Positions 47,274 through 57,950 of a stretch of DNA of 64,000 nt are shown here, one piece after another; positions within the stretch are counted from its first letter, which is position 1; the number at the start of each line of letters is the position of its first letter. Position numbers and translations under genes: made by a program. Source of the DNA: a sulfur-oxidizing endosymbiont of Gigantopelta aegis (GTDB lineage: Bacteria; Pseudomonadota; Gammaproteobacteria; GRL18); the NCBI RefSeq assembly GCF_016097415.1, contig NZ_JAEHGE010000001.1:3607213-3671212 (forward strand). The letters run 5' to 3'. The notes below the pieces were generated by a model. It saw only the letters and a list, made by a program, of their open reading frames with translations, was not told the origin of the DNA and ran no database searches.

Positions 47274-47860
47274 TTTCAGCCAGTTCTTTTTAAGACGACG
47301 GGTTCCATAAGTCTTGCGACTGTCTTCAAACATTTTTTTTTTAGCTGCTCAGTAAGCGCTTCATTTTCTTTCTCTCTATCCGTTTTAGGAGAGCTAACCC
47401 AATCATAATAGCAACTACGGGAAACATCCATAAAACGGCACAGAATCGTTACCGGGTAATCTTTAGCCTGATCAGTTATCCATGCGTACTTCACAAAGTT
47501 TCCCTTGCAAAGTACGCTGTGGCCTTTTTAATAAATCACGCTCCTGAATCACTTTTGCCAATTCTTTTTTTCAGACGTTTTACTTCATCATAAATGTGTT
47601 CATCACTTCTATTGGCTACCGTCTTCACCGGTTTGGAATATTTACTGATCCAGGTATGTAGAGTATTTACATTAACACCTAGCTCCCTGGCAGTCTGAGA
47701 AACAGGTTGATCCGTCTCATTAGCTAATTTGACAGCTGATTCTTTAAATTCTGATGTATAGCTTTTATTCGGTTTTTTTTGTTTGATCATTCATTTTAGG
47801 TCACACTTTTTATCTTTTAGTTATTTTAAGTTGTGTGTCCGGTTAAGTATAGCCACATTA
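47274..47860 (-). mobile_element. IS3-family element, copy C, truncated remnant
   Basis: Holds the left end (TATAGCCACATTA ending 47860), orfA and the first part of orfB, then breaks off near 47274 in the CAGCCAGTT region next to the thioredoxin gene. A-runs differ from the other copies: the orfB A-run is 10 long with the following C lost (near 47331), and orfA has extra A at two places. No target duplication can be identified. Confidence 0.9.
47536..47793 (-). pseudogene. IS3-family OrfA, frameshifted (copy C)
   Basis: Reads [20 protein letters not shown] through DEVKRLKK, then RIGKSDSGA because of an extra A in the run after CTG. An extra A near the start also separates ATGAATGATCAAAC from the main frame. 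Confidence 0.8.
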
Positions 47861-48327
47861 GGTTATATTTCACAGGGTTGGTATGGACTTTCCCTCGCAC
47901 TACAATTACCTTTTGAATGGACGTATTTTTTGGAAATTCATATTCGCTTATGATTGTTTTTGATAGGTTTCTTGGTGGAGATTCATTGTTGGCCACAAGT
48001 TATCCATATAGAGTTGGAGAGGTATATGGGTGGGATGAAACTAAATGGCACTCATGGTTTACTTGGTTTGCCTCCGATTTTGGTTTTTTGGTGTTTTATT
48101 TCTTGCTATACCTATGGGTTACTTGTATGCAATATCATGGAAAGAATCTATCCTTTTTTCAAATCCAATTTCAATATTTATGTTTGCATTGTTTTCTCTT
48201 GGTTTGATATTTATTCCTGCGAATAATCAATTGCTACATTCACCTGGAGGCTTGCTTGTTAGTGTTTGTTGTTGCAATTTCATTATGGTTTCTTGTAGGA
48301 AGAAAATTTAACTTTAGTGAGATGTAG
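47861..48327 (+). pseudogene. O-antigen/oligosaccharide polymerase (Wzy-like), C-terminal remnant with frameshifts
   Basis: Three short frames combine into one membrane protein end: GGDSLLATSYPYRVGEVYGW DETKWHSWFTWFASDFGF, then GVLFLAIPMGYLYAISWKES, ILFSNPISIFMFALFSLGLI, then LLVFVVAISLWFLVGRKFNF ending at TAG 48327. Frame changes lie in the T-run near 48085 and near 48255. This resembles the C-terminal periplasmic-loop and helices of O-antigen polymerases. The 5' half is missing at the IS copy C boundary. Confidence 0.6.
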
Positions 48328-48546
48328 TAAGTTGTGAATATAAAACTATCAACAGGTATTTGCCTGTTTATTTTACTGATATTAGGTAAGCTAATTACAT
48401 TAGCAAAAGATATTGTATTATCATCATTTTATGGTGTTTCTTGGCAGGCTGATGCTTATTTTATTGCAAACGGCGTTCCTCTTTTAGTTTTCTCTGCATT
48501 TTATTCTACGATACCCCTAGTTTTTTTACCTGCATATAATAAGATA

Positions 48547-49756
<1,210 letters not shown>

Positions 49757-50042
49757 TTCTGTGATGGTTCATGTTGTGATACAATTTTTTCTTCTAAACA
49801 AAGTATTAGGATCGCGTTTTTATAGAAAAATATATTCTTTTCTTATAAAAATCACGCTTTCTTCTGTTGTAATGATTTTGTGTTTATTGTTTCTTCATGA
49901 TTTTAAATATACGGGGTATGCTTATTTGGATATTGTTACAACTTTTATTGCATCAGTCTTTATTTATATAGCTTCTCTCTATGTATTAAGACAAAAAGAT
50001 GTTCTTTTTTTTGTTAACAAGCTGTTTAGGATATTAAGATGA

Positions 50043-50240
50043 TTGTTTAAATGTATCTGAAAAATAGTTTTGAAGTATCTAATATCAATGATTTATAATG
50101 GCTATTTGTCACAAAGTGGTATCATGGGATGTGTTGATGTTTCAGGCATGGTTGGAAGAGACCCGAAAATGAAAAAAATTGCTTTTTTGTCTACTCTTTG
50201 GTTGCCGGCTAAATTGGGTTTAGGCTCTAAGTCGTTATGA
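50043..50240 (+). other. Gap with a possible glycosyltransferase N-terminal remnant
   Basis: An ATG at 50169 gives only MKKIAFLSTLWLPAKLGLGS KSL before a stop at 50240. The beginning resembles the N-terminal strand of a glycosyltransferase, but nothing downstream continues it. Probably a decayed gene. Confidence 0.3.
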
Positions 50241-50689
50241 ACAGTGAACTTATCAAATCACTTGAGGCGCTTTATACTGATTTTTATCGAGCGTCACACA
50301 GAAATAAACTATTGGCTGAAGCTTTCTATCTGACGGGTGAAGTAGAAAAACAGGGCACCGGATTTATACGGATAAGGGAGCAATTTAAGGAAAATTATCC
50401 AGACATGATGCTTTGGCTGAGCAGTGAAACGGGTGTTTTTCGGGTTTGCATGGGAAATAAAGAGCAACATAAAGGAGTCGCCGCCCCCGAAACCGCCCCC
50501 GAAACTACAAGAGAACGTATTGTTTTGCTCTTGAAGGAGAATCCTCGGCTGACAAAACAAGAATTGATGAATATTCTTCAAAAGGCGAGTGGTACAATAA
50601 AAGAACATATCCGGATTTTAAAAAAAGAGGGGCGTTTAAAGCGCGTCGGGCCAGATAAAGGTGGTCATTGGGAGGTTGTTGATACATGA
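50237..50689 (+). pseudogene. C-terminal part of an ATPase-domain (AlbA_2/RecG-like) transcriptional regulator
   Basis: The 150-residue frame has NKLLAEAFYLTGEVEKQGTG FIRIREQF, the end of the HATPase_c_4 domain found in AlbA_2-type regulators, then a linker (APETAPETT) and a winged helix (ERIVLLLKENPRLTKQELMN, ASGTIKEHIRILKKEGRLKR VG). The N-terminal AlbA_2 domain is missing, so the gene is probably a remnant. It overlaps the glycosyltransferase start by 4 bp. Confidence 0.65.
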
Positions 50690-51828
50690 GTTCATCCCAG
50701 GAGAAAGTCGGCACCATGCGATTAATTATCATAGGAGCTTTAGCCGAATCATTAATAAATTTTAGGGGGCATTTAATTAAAGCTTTTGTCTCTAAAAATT
50801 GCGAGGTGGTTGCAATGGCTGCAACTTCGCCATCGACTGTGATTGCAGCATTAAAGACAATGAATGTTGAGTTTAAAGAGTATCCAATCCAACGAAATGG
50901 CATGAACCCATTGGTTGACTATAAAACAGTCACGTTTTTACGGCAGTTTTTTTTACAATTTCATGCAGATATAATTTTAGCTTATACTATTAAACCTGTT
51001 ATTTGGGGTGGGATTGCCAGCAGGGTGCTCCCCAATACTCGATTTTTTGCATTAATAACAGGTCTCGGTTTTGCTTTTAATGGAAAGGGATTTGTCAGAG
51101 GATTGCTCTCAAGCTTGGTTGCGAGATTATACAAGTTCTCACTCACTAATGCTCGCAAGGTGATCTTCCAGAATCCTGATAACCTGCGTGAGTTTGTTAA
51201 AAGAGGTATTGTTCCTCAAGACAAGTGTGTTTTAGTGAATGGTTCAGGAGTTGATGTGGTTGATTTTTCATATACCCCTGTTTTTAATGAGCAGAGAACC
51301 ACATTTTTGACTATTGGACGTTTATTGGGGGAGAAAGGTTTTAGGGAATATGCAGAAGCTGCTCAATTAGTGAAAAAAGTGTATCCTGATACGATTTTTC
51401 AGCTTTTGGGGCCTGTTGACCCCTCACCCGATGGCTTAGCAATTACTGAAGTAGAAGCATGGCATAATCAAGGCGTGGTAGAATATCTTGGTTCTGCTTC
51501 GGATGTACGCCCTTATATAAAAAAGTGCCATATTTATGTGCTACCATCCTATCATGAAGGTATGCCTCGGACGGTGTTAGAGTCGATGGCTATTGGACGA
51601 CCAATATTGACAACAGATGTGCCAGGTTGCCGTGAGACGGTTGTTCCGGGTAAAAATGGCTTTCTGGTGCCCAGTGCTGATGCCACAGCACTGGCTGAAA
51701 GAATGATATGGTTTATAGAGCATCGAGATCATTGGGCGAAAATGGGTGAGTGTAGTCGTGAAATGGCTGAAAAAAAGTTTGATGTTACTCAGGTGAATGC
51801 TCAGATTATGGCTATATTGGGCGTATGA
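50686..51828 (+). CDS. GT4-family glycosyltransferase (PglA-like)
   Basis: The 380-residue protein has an N-terminal Rossmann half (MRLIIIGALAESLINFRGHLIKAF) and a C-terminal GT4 half with TIGRLLGEKGFREYAEAAQL and EGMPRTVLESMAIGRPILTTD, which contains the EX7E nucleotide-sugar motif. It resembles PglA, which adds GalNAc to diphospho-bacillosamine on undecaprenol. ATG 50731 (MRLIIIG...) may be the real start. It heads a four-gene operon with PglC-, PglD- and MaoC-like genes. Confidence 0.85.
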   Translation: MSSSQEKVGTMRLIIIGALAESLINFRGHLIKAFVSKNCEVVAMAATSPSTVIAALKTMNVEFKEYPIQRNGMNPLVDYKTVTFLRQFFLQFHADIILAYTIKPVIWGGIASRVLPNTRFFALITGLGFAFNGKGFVRGLLSSLVARLYKFSLTNARKVIFQNPDNLREFVKRGIVPQDKCVLVNGSGVDVVDFSYTPVFNEQRTTFLTIGRLLGEKGFREYAEAAQLVKKVYPDTIFQLLGPVDPSPDGLAITEVEAWHNQGVVEYLGSASDVRPYIKKCHIYVLPSYHEGMPRTVLESMAIGRPILTTDVPGCRETVVPGKNGFLVPSADATALAERMIWFIEHRDHWAKMGECSREMAEKKFDVTQVNAQIMAILGV

Positions 51829-51923
51829 AGTGGGTTATGGTGGACTATTGGTAAATAGTGATGTTATCTATAGAGGATAGTGAGTATTTAGATGAATGGT
51901 CTTATAAAAAGTAGGTTTTAATT

Positions 51924-52523
51924 GTGTTAAAACGTAGTGTTGATGTGCTGCTTGCTGCTTTTGCGATAATGCTATTATCACCTGTTTTTTGGTGGGTGCA
52001 TCGTAAAATCGCCAAAAACTTAGGCCAACCGGTTTTATTCCGGCAGAAACGCCCTGGCTTGAAGGGTGAAATTTTTGAGATGATCAAGTTTCGCTCAATG
52101 TTGGATGCCCGTGATGAAAATGGTCAGGTCTTAGCGGATGAACGGCGTTTAACGCCTTTTGGTGTTTGGTTACGCTCAACCAGTCTGGATGAGCTGCCTG
52201 AATTATGGAATGTACTAAAAGGGGATATGAGTTTGGTGGGTCCTAGACCATTATTGGTTGAATACCTGCCCCTTTATAGTCAGCAGCAAGCCAGGCGGCA
52301 TGAAGTACGCCCTGGCATTACGGGATGGGCACAAATAAATGGCCGTAATGCGGTGTCATGGGATGAAAAATTTGCTATGGATGTTTGGTATGTGGATAAT
52401 CAATCCTTTTGGCTGGATATTAAAATATTATTTTTGACGGTAAAAAAAGTATTGGTTCGGGATGGGATTGCCGCTGATGGTGAAGCAACAATGGTAAAGT
52501 TTTCAGGAAATAAGGTAGGTTAG
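51924..52523 (+). CDS. Polyprenol-phosphate sugar-1-phosphate transferase (PglC-like)
   Basis: The 199-residue protein is a small monotopic initiating transferase: one N-terminal membrane helix (SVDVLLAAFAIMLLSPVFWW), FRQKRPGLKGEIFEMIKFRSM, the DE catalytic dyad in TSLDELPELWNVLKGDMSLVGPRP, and RPGITGWAQINGRNAVSWDEKF. It transfers a phospho-sugar from UDP-sugar to undecaprenyl phosphate and starts glycan assembly. GTG start. It resembles PglC, whose substrate is UDP-diNAc-bacillosamine. Confidence 0.9.
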   Translation: MLKRSVDVLLAAFAIMLLSPVFWWVHRKIAKNLGQPVLFRQKRPGLKGEIFEMIKFRSMLDARDENGQVLADERRLTPFGVWLRSTSLDELPELWNVLKGDMSLVGPRPLLVEYLPLYSQQQARRHEVRPGITGWAQINGRNAVSWDEKFAMDVWYVDNQSFWLDIKILFLTVKKVLVRDGIAADGEATMVKFSGNKVG

Positions 52524-52524
52524 G

Positions 52525-53190
52525 ATGGGGCAGTTATTTGGCGTTTATGGTGTTAGTGGTTTTGGTAGGGAAGTAATGCCGATGGCACGTATTATGATGA
52601 ATAAGGACGATAGGATTGTATTTATTGATGATAATCCTGAACAGGCTTGTGTTAATGATATGGATGTTCTAAATTTCCAACAGTTTATGAATATAAAGTT
52701 AGAAACTAAAAATGTATGTATTTCAATAGCAAATAGTAAAATAAGGCGTGATATTTATGATAACCTTGAAAGGAATGGCGTTCATCATTGGTCAGTATTT
52801 TCCCAGAATAGTATTTGTATGGATAATGTAGATATTGGAGAAAATAGTATATTAGCACCATTTGTATCTTTAACATCAAATATTAAAATAGGAAAATCAT
52901 TTCATGCTAATCTTTATAGCTATGTTGCACATGATTGTGTAATTGGTGATTTTGTTACTTTTGCTCCGAGTGTAAAATGTAATGGTAATGTTCATATTGG
53001 TGATAATTCATATGTAGGTACAGGTGTCATTATTAAGCAAGGTCGTCCGGGTAAACCATTGCATATTGGTAACAATGTAACGATTTCAGCAGGGGCGTTT
53101 GTAACAAAAAATATACCAGATGGTATGACTGTTTTTGGTAATCCAGCAGTTGAACTTAATAGGCAAAATATAAGGAAACTGAGAGGATGA
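52525..53190 (+). CDS. Sugar O/N-acyltransferase (PglD-like)
   Basis: The 221-residue protein has an N-terminal nucleotide-sugar-binding Rossmann part (GVYGVSGFGREVMPMARIM) and a C-terminal left-handed beta-helix with the catalytic histidine in VAHDCVIGDFVTFAPSVKCN, ending NIPDGMTVFGNPA. PglD N-acetylates the 4-amino sugar before PglC. Here it starts 1 bp after PglC and its last codon overlaps the MaoC-like gene, so the acyl group might not be acetyl. Confidence 0.88.
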   Translation: MGQLFGVYGVSGFGREVMPMARIMMNKDDRIVFIDDNPEQACVNDMDVLNFQQFMNIKLETKNVCISIANSKIRRDIYDNLERNGVHHWSVFSQNSICMDNVDIGENSILAPFVSLTSNIKIGKSFHANLYSYVAHDCVIGDFVTFAPSVKCNGNVHIGDNSYVGTGVIIKQGRPGKPLHIGNNVTISAGAFVTKNIPDGMTVFGNPAVELNRQNIRKLRG

Positions 53191-53618
53191 GTTCATTTTT
53201 ACATGGGGTGAATTTTAATGATATTTCAATTGGTATGTCAGCGAATTATTCTCAAACTATCACCGATGCGGATATTAAATCTTTTGCAGGGATTTCTGGT
53301 GATCATAATCCTGTTCATATGAGTGATGAATTTGCTGAAAACTCTCGTTTTGGTCAAAGAATAGCTCATGGTTTAATGTCTGCATCTTTTTTCTCCGCTT
53401 TGTTTGGTACAAAAATTCCAGGTCCAGGCTGTGTTTACGTTTCTCAGAATTTAAAGTTTAAGAAACCTGTTTATATCGGCGATACTGTTACAGCAACAGT
53501 AACTGTGACATCAATAGTTCAGGATAAGAGACGTGTATTTTTTAGTACAACCTGCAAAGTAAAAAATAAGGCTGTCATAACAGGCGAAGCTGAATTATTT
53601 ATACCGGAAAATTCTTAA
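53187..53618 (+). CDS. MaoC-like (R)-specific enoyl-CoA hydratase family protein
   Basis: The 143-residue hot-dog protein has the hydratase-2 motif FAGISGDHNPVHMSDEFAE with Asp and His catalytic residues, RFGQRIAHGLMSASFFSAL, and LKFKKPVYIGDTVTATVTV. Such enzymes hydrate enoyl-CoA to (R)-3-hydroxyacyl-CoA. The start overlaps the PglD-like stop (ATGA), so it belongs to the glycan operon. It may supply a 3-hydroxyacyl group for the amino sugar; this is inference. Confidence 0.88.
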   Translation: MSSFLHGVNFNDISIGMSANYSQTITDADIKSFAGISGDHNPVHMSDEFAENSRFGQRIAHGLMSASFFSALFGTKIPGPGCVYVSQNLKFKKPVYIGDTVTATVTVTSIVQDKRRVFFSTTCKVKNKAVITGEAELFIPENS

Positions 53619-53960
53619 TTATTCGTTACCATGCAGGGACGAAAAAAATGATAACTGCTCAATCTATTTTTATGGACTAAAATATAGGGTGCCCCAAAAT
53701 TAATAAATCAATAGGATACCCCTAAATAGTATTGAAGAAAATTGCACTATGGTGAGCGTTCCTGCTACATTATTAAGATAAAGTCACTTTAATGTTGCAT
53801 CATAGATAATAAGTGACTTGAATTCAGGTAATATGTCTTACTCTATTATTTTAAATTACTTAATTATTGAAGATTGGAGTGTTGTTTCATTTGCTAAAAT
53901 TATTCAAGAGTGCTAATTATTGTCTTTTTTCGGTAATTATAATTTGGTTGGGTATCGATT
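53619..53960. other. Gap without a supported gene
   Basis: AT-rich sequence with no frame, repeat or promoter I can support. It may be what is left of genes lost next to the glycan operon. Confidence 0.6.
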
Positions 53961-54366
53961 ATGAATATGCAGGTTCTTCAACAACATAAACTGACTGTCT
54001 CTGAGTATTTCAGTATTGGTGAGCTGAGAAATAAAACTGAATTAATACATGGAGTTATATTTGATATAGTGCCGCCGGGAGCAACCACTGCAAATTTTTT
54101 CTGAAAATGCACCACAACCGGATATTGCAATATTTAAGTTTTGTGAAAATGGCTATAGAGAAGCACATCCACTTGCACAGGATGCTTTGGCTGTTATTGA
54201 GGTATCTGATAGTACCCTGAGTTATGATCTGAATGAAAAACTAGAACTTTATGCCAGTGCCTCTATAGCTCTCTATTTTGTTGTGGATTTGAAAAAGAAA
54301 TTGATTTTGAAATATTCTGAGCCAGCTAATAATCGTTATGCCAATATTGAAAAAGTCACTCAATAA
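53961..54366 (+). pseudogene. Uma2-family (DUF820) nuclease-like protein, decayed
   Basis: Starts MNMQVLQQHKLTVSEYFSIG ELRNKTELIHGVIFDIVPPG, then the frame is broken near 54090 with a stop, and the family continuation is found in another frame: APQPDIAIFKFCENGYREAH, LAVIEVSDSTLSYDLNEKLE LYASASIALYFVVDLK, ending TAA 54366. The segment between HGVIFD and PDIAI is shorter than in Uma2 proteins. Non-functional. Confidence 0.75.
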
Positions 54367-54430
54367 AAATTGACGCGTTATCTATTGATATTAATATTAT
54401 TCTATAAGTGGCTAAATTATAAAGACTACA

Positions 54431-54595
54431 ATGCAAAATACGCCCTTCTCAACTTGGCCAGCATTCACACAGGAAGAGGCCGATGCGGTGACTTCTGTTT
54501 TACTCTCAAATAAGGTCAATTACTGGACTGGTCAGGAAGAGGAAGGTCGTGAATTTGAAAAAGAATTTGCCGCTTTTGCTGATGCTGGTTATTGA
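54431..54595 (+). pseudogene. DegT/PglE-like aminotransferase, N-terminal stump 1
   Basis: A 54-codon fragment, MQNTPFSTWPAFTQEEADAV then TSVLLSNKVNYWTGQEEEGR, ending in a stop after FADAGY. It matches stump 2 at 55203 and the start of PglE-type PLP aminotransferases of about 380 residues. The rest of the gene is gone. Confidence 0.8.
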
Positions 54596-54726
54596 ATTGG
54601 CCTGTTTTATATAACGCGGACTCAAAATTAAGGTTTCAGCTCTTTTTAGCAACATGATTGCTTAAAAAAGGAAATGTTAGGTTATAATTGATAGATATTT
54701 GCTAATAAATTTAAGGAGTGACTGTT

Positions 54727-55179
54727 ATGGAATGGGTCGAAGTATTAGAAAATCCATTGTTAAAAAATCTCCCTTTCAAGATTGAATTGAATAAGTTTGG
54801 TAATTTGTTAATGAGTCCGGCATCTAATAACCATGGACGTATACAGAGTCGCCTTGCGGCATTGCTGTTAAATCAACGACCCAATGGTGAGGTCATTACG
54901 GAATGCTCAATTATGACTTCAGATGGAGTAAAAGTGGCCGATGTTGCTTGGTTATCGGACAGTTTTATTCAGAAATATGATTTTATTACCCCTTATCCAA
55001 AAGCACCCGAGCTATGCATTGAGATAATGTCACCATCAAATTCAAAGGCTGAAATTGAGAATAAAGTAGAACTTTATCTGGCTAAAGGGGCGTCGGAAGT
55101 TTGGGTCGTGTTTGAATTAGATGATATGCAAATATACACTCATACTGGCCAAATAAGTAAGAGCAGCCTAATTTCATGA
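54727..55179 (+). CDS. Uma2-family (DUF820) restriction-endonuclease-fold protein
   Basis: The protein (150 residues from ATG 54727) starts MEWVEVLENPLLKNLPFKIE and has the Uma2 pattern: ASNNHGRIQSRLAALL, ITECSIMTSDGVKVADVAWL, and PELCIEIMSPSNSKAEIENKVELYLAKGASEVWVV, with the PD-(D/E)xK-like residues D, E and K. AAGGAG is 8 bp before the ATG. Function of the family is unclear; often in mobile or cyanobacterial-rich contexts. It sits between the two aminotransferase stumps. Confidence 0.82.
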   Translation: MEWVEVLENPLLKNLPFKIELNKFGNLLMSPASNNHGRIQSRLAALLLNQRPNGEVITECSIMTSDGVKVADVAWLSDSFIQKYDFITPYPKAPELCIEIMSPSNSKAEIENKVELYLAKGASEVWVVFELDDMQIYTHTGQISKSSLIS

Positions 55180-55202
55180 GAACTTGGACATAAAAAATAG
55201 TA

Positions 55203-55523
55203 ATGCAACATAATCAATCGTTCTCAAGCTGGCCTGCTTTTACGCAAGAAGAAGCTGATACTGTTTCAGCGGTATTATTATCAAATAAAGTTAATTATTG
55301 GACTGGGCAAGAGGGGCGTGAATTTGAAAAAGAATTTGCTATTTTTGCTGATACTGATTACGCAATTGCCGTTTCAAATGGTACGGTTACACTCGACTTA
55401 GCACTCAAAGCACTTGATATTGGTGCGGGTGATGAGGTCATTGTCACCTCTCGTACTTTCTTGGCTTCTGTTTCCTCAATTGTCACTGCAGGCGCCACCC
55501 CAGTGTTTGCTGCAAGCCGATAA
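55203..55523 (+). pseudogene. DegT/PglE-like aminotransferase, N-terminal stump 2
   Basis: The 106-residue frame reads WPAFTQEEADTVSAVLLSNK VNYWTGQ, FADTDYAIAVSNGTVTLDLA and ALDIGAGDEVIVTSRTFLAS, then ends after TPVFAASR. PglE homologues are about 380 residues and the PLP lysine is further on, so it is truncated. Its 3' neighbour is a foreign insertion-sequence gene at 55595, which likely caused the loss. Confidence 0.85.
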
Positions 55524-55594
55524 ATAAAGGTGTTGATAAATGCGATAAATTAAGCTATTATTCTTGTAAAATCAACATTTAAGGGGATATCTAA

Positions 55595-56374
55595 ATGGAT
55601 AAAATATCTTCTGATATAAAACAACCAAGAATTCCAGTTGAAATTAACGATATTCAGGTTAATTTTTGCAAAAATCCATTGTGCCAAAATTATGGTGTTC
55701 CTGCCAGCACAGAAAGCCAAGTTAAACTCCATAAATCACAAAAAGACTGCTACAAATTATCAAGTGGTAGTCGAAAGCCAGTTACTAAACTGATTTGCAA
55801 GTCTTGTAATGAGTTATTCCCAGTTAAGAGCAATCAAGGAATTTGGGATGAATTACAGCGAATTGAAGAATATTTAAAAGAAACTCCAGAGGTGTCATGC
55901 CCTGATAATTCATGTAAAAATAATCTCATTAGTATTAAGTTAGGAAAAGAATTTTACCAGTCTTTTGGGAAAACAAAATCAGGTTCTAGTCGTTATCGAT
56001 GCAAGTCTTGTAAGAAAACATTTTCAGTTAAACAATCTACAACTGGTCAAAAACAGCCTCATAAAAACAATCTTATTTTCAAACTTCTAATGAATAAATC
56101 CCCTTTAAGGCGAATCTGTGAAGTTGCTGATGTTGGTATGGCGACTGTTATGCAAAAATTGATTTTCTGCATAAACAGTGCATGACCTTTGTATCAGAAA
56201 GAGAACAGAGGTTAATTAAAAGCAATATAAAGCGACTTTATGTTAGCGTGGATAGACAGGAATATATTGTTAATTGGACAAGACGAGAAGATAAACGAAA
56301 TATTAAACTTTCAGCAATCGGTAGTGCTGACAATGAAACGGGCTACGTATTTCAAATGAATTTAAACTATGATC
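55595..56374 (+). pseudogene. Zinc-ribbon transposase-like gene, frameshifted and truncated by copy E
   Basis: Reads MDKISSDIKQPRIPVEINDI, then zinc-ribbon cysteines (CKNPLCQNY, LICKSCNELF, VSCPDNSCKNN, YRCKSCKKTFSV) and SPLRRICEVADVGMATVMQK. One A is missing near 56158; the continuation IDFLHKQCMTFVSEREQRLI and VSVDRQEYIVNWTRREDKRN is in another frame. It stops at IS copy E at 56375. It resembles IS1-like or other ribbon transposases; family not resolved. Confidence 0.65.
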
Positions 56375-57903
<1,529 letters not shown>

Positions 57904-57950
57904 TACTAATTGATTCCTGATTACATGCTTTTTATTTTGATAAATCTTGT

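Noticed and set aside
46875..47333. Longer thioredoxin frame starting at 47333
   Set aside because: The first 27 codons come from the IS3 remnant read in its native OrfB frame; the ATG at 47252 with GAGAG upstream is the credible start.
50237..50689. Complete transcription regulator
   Set aside because: The frame starts within the ATPase domain and lacks the N-terminal AlbA_2 domain.
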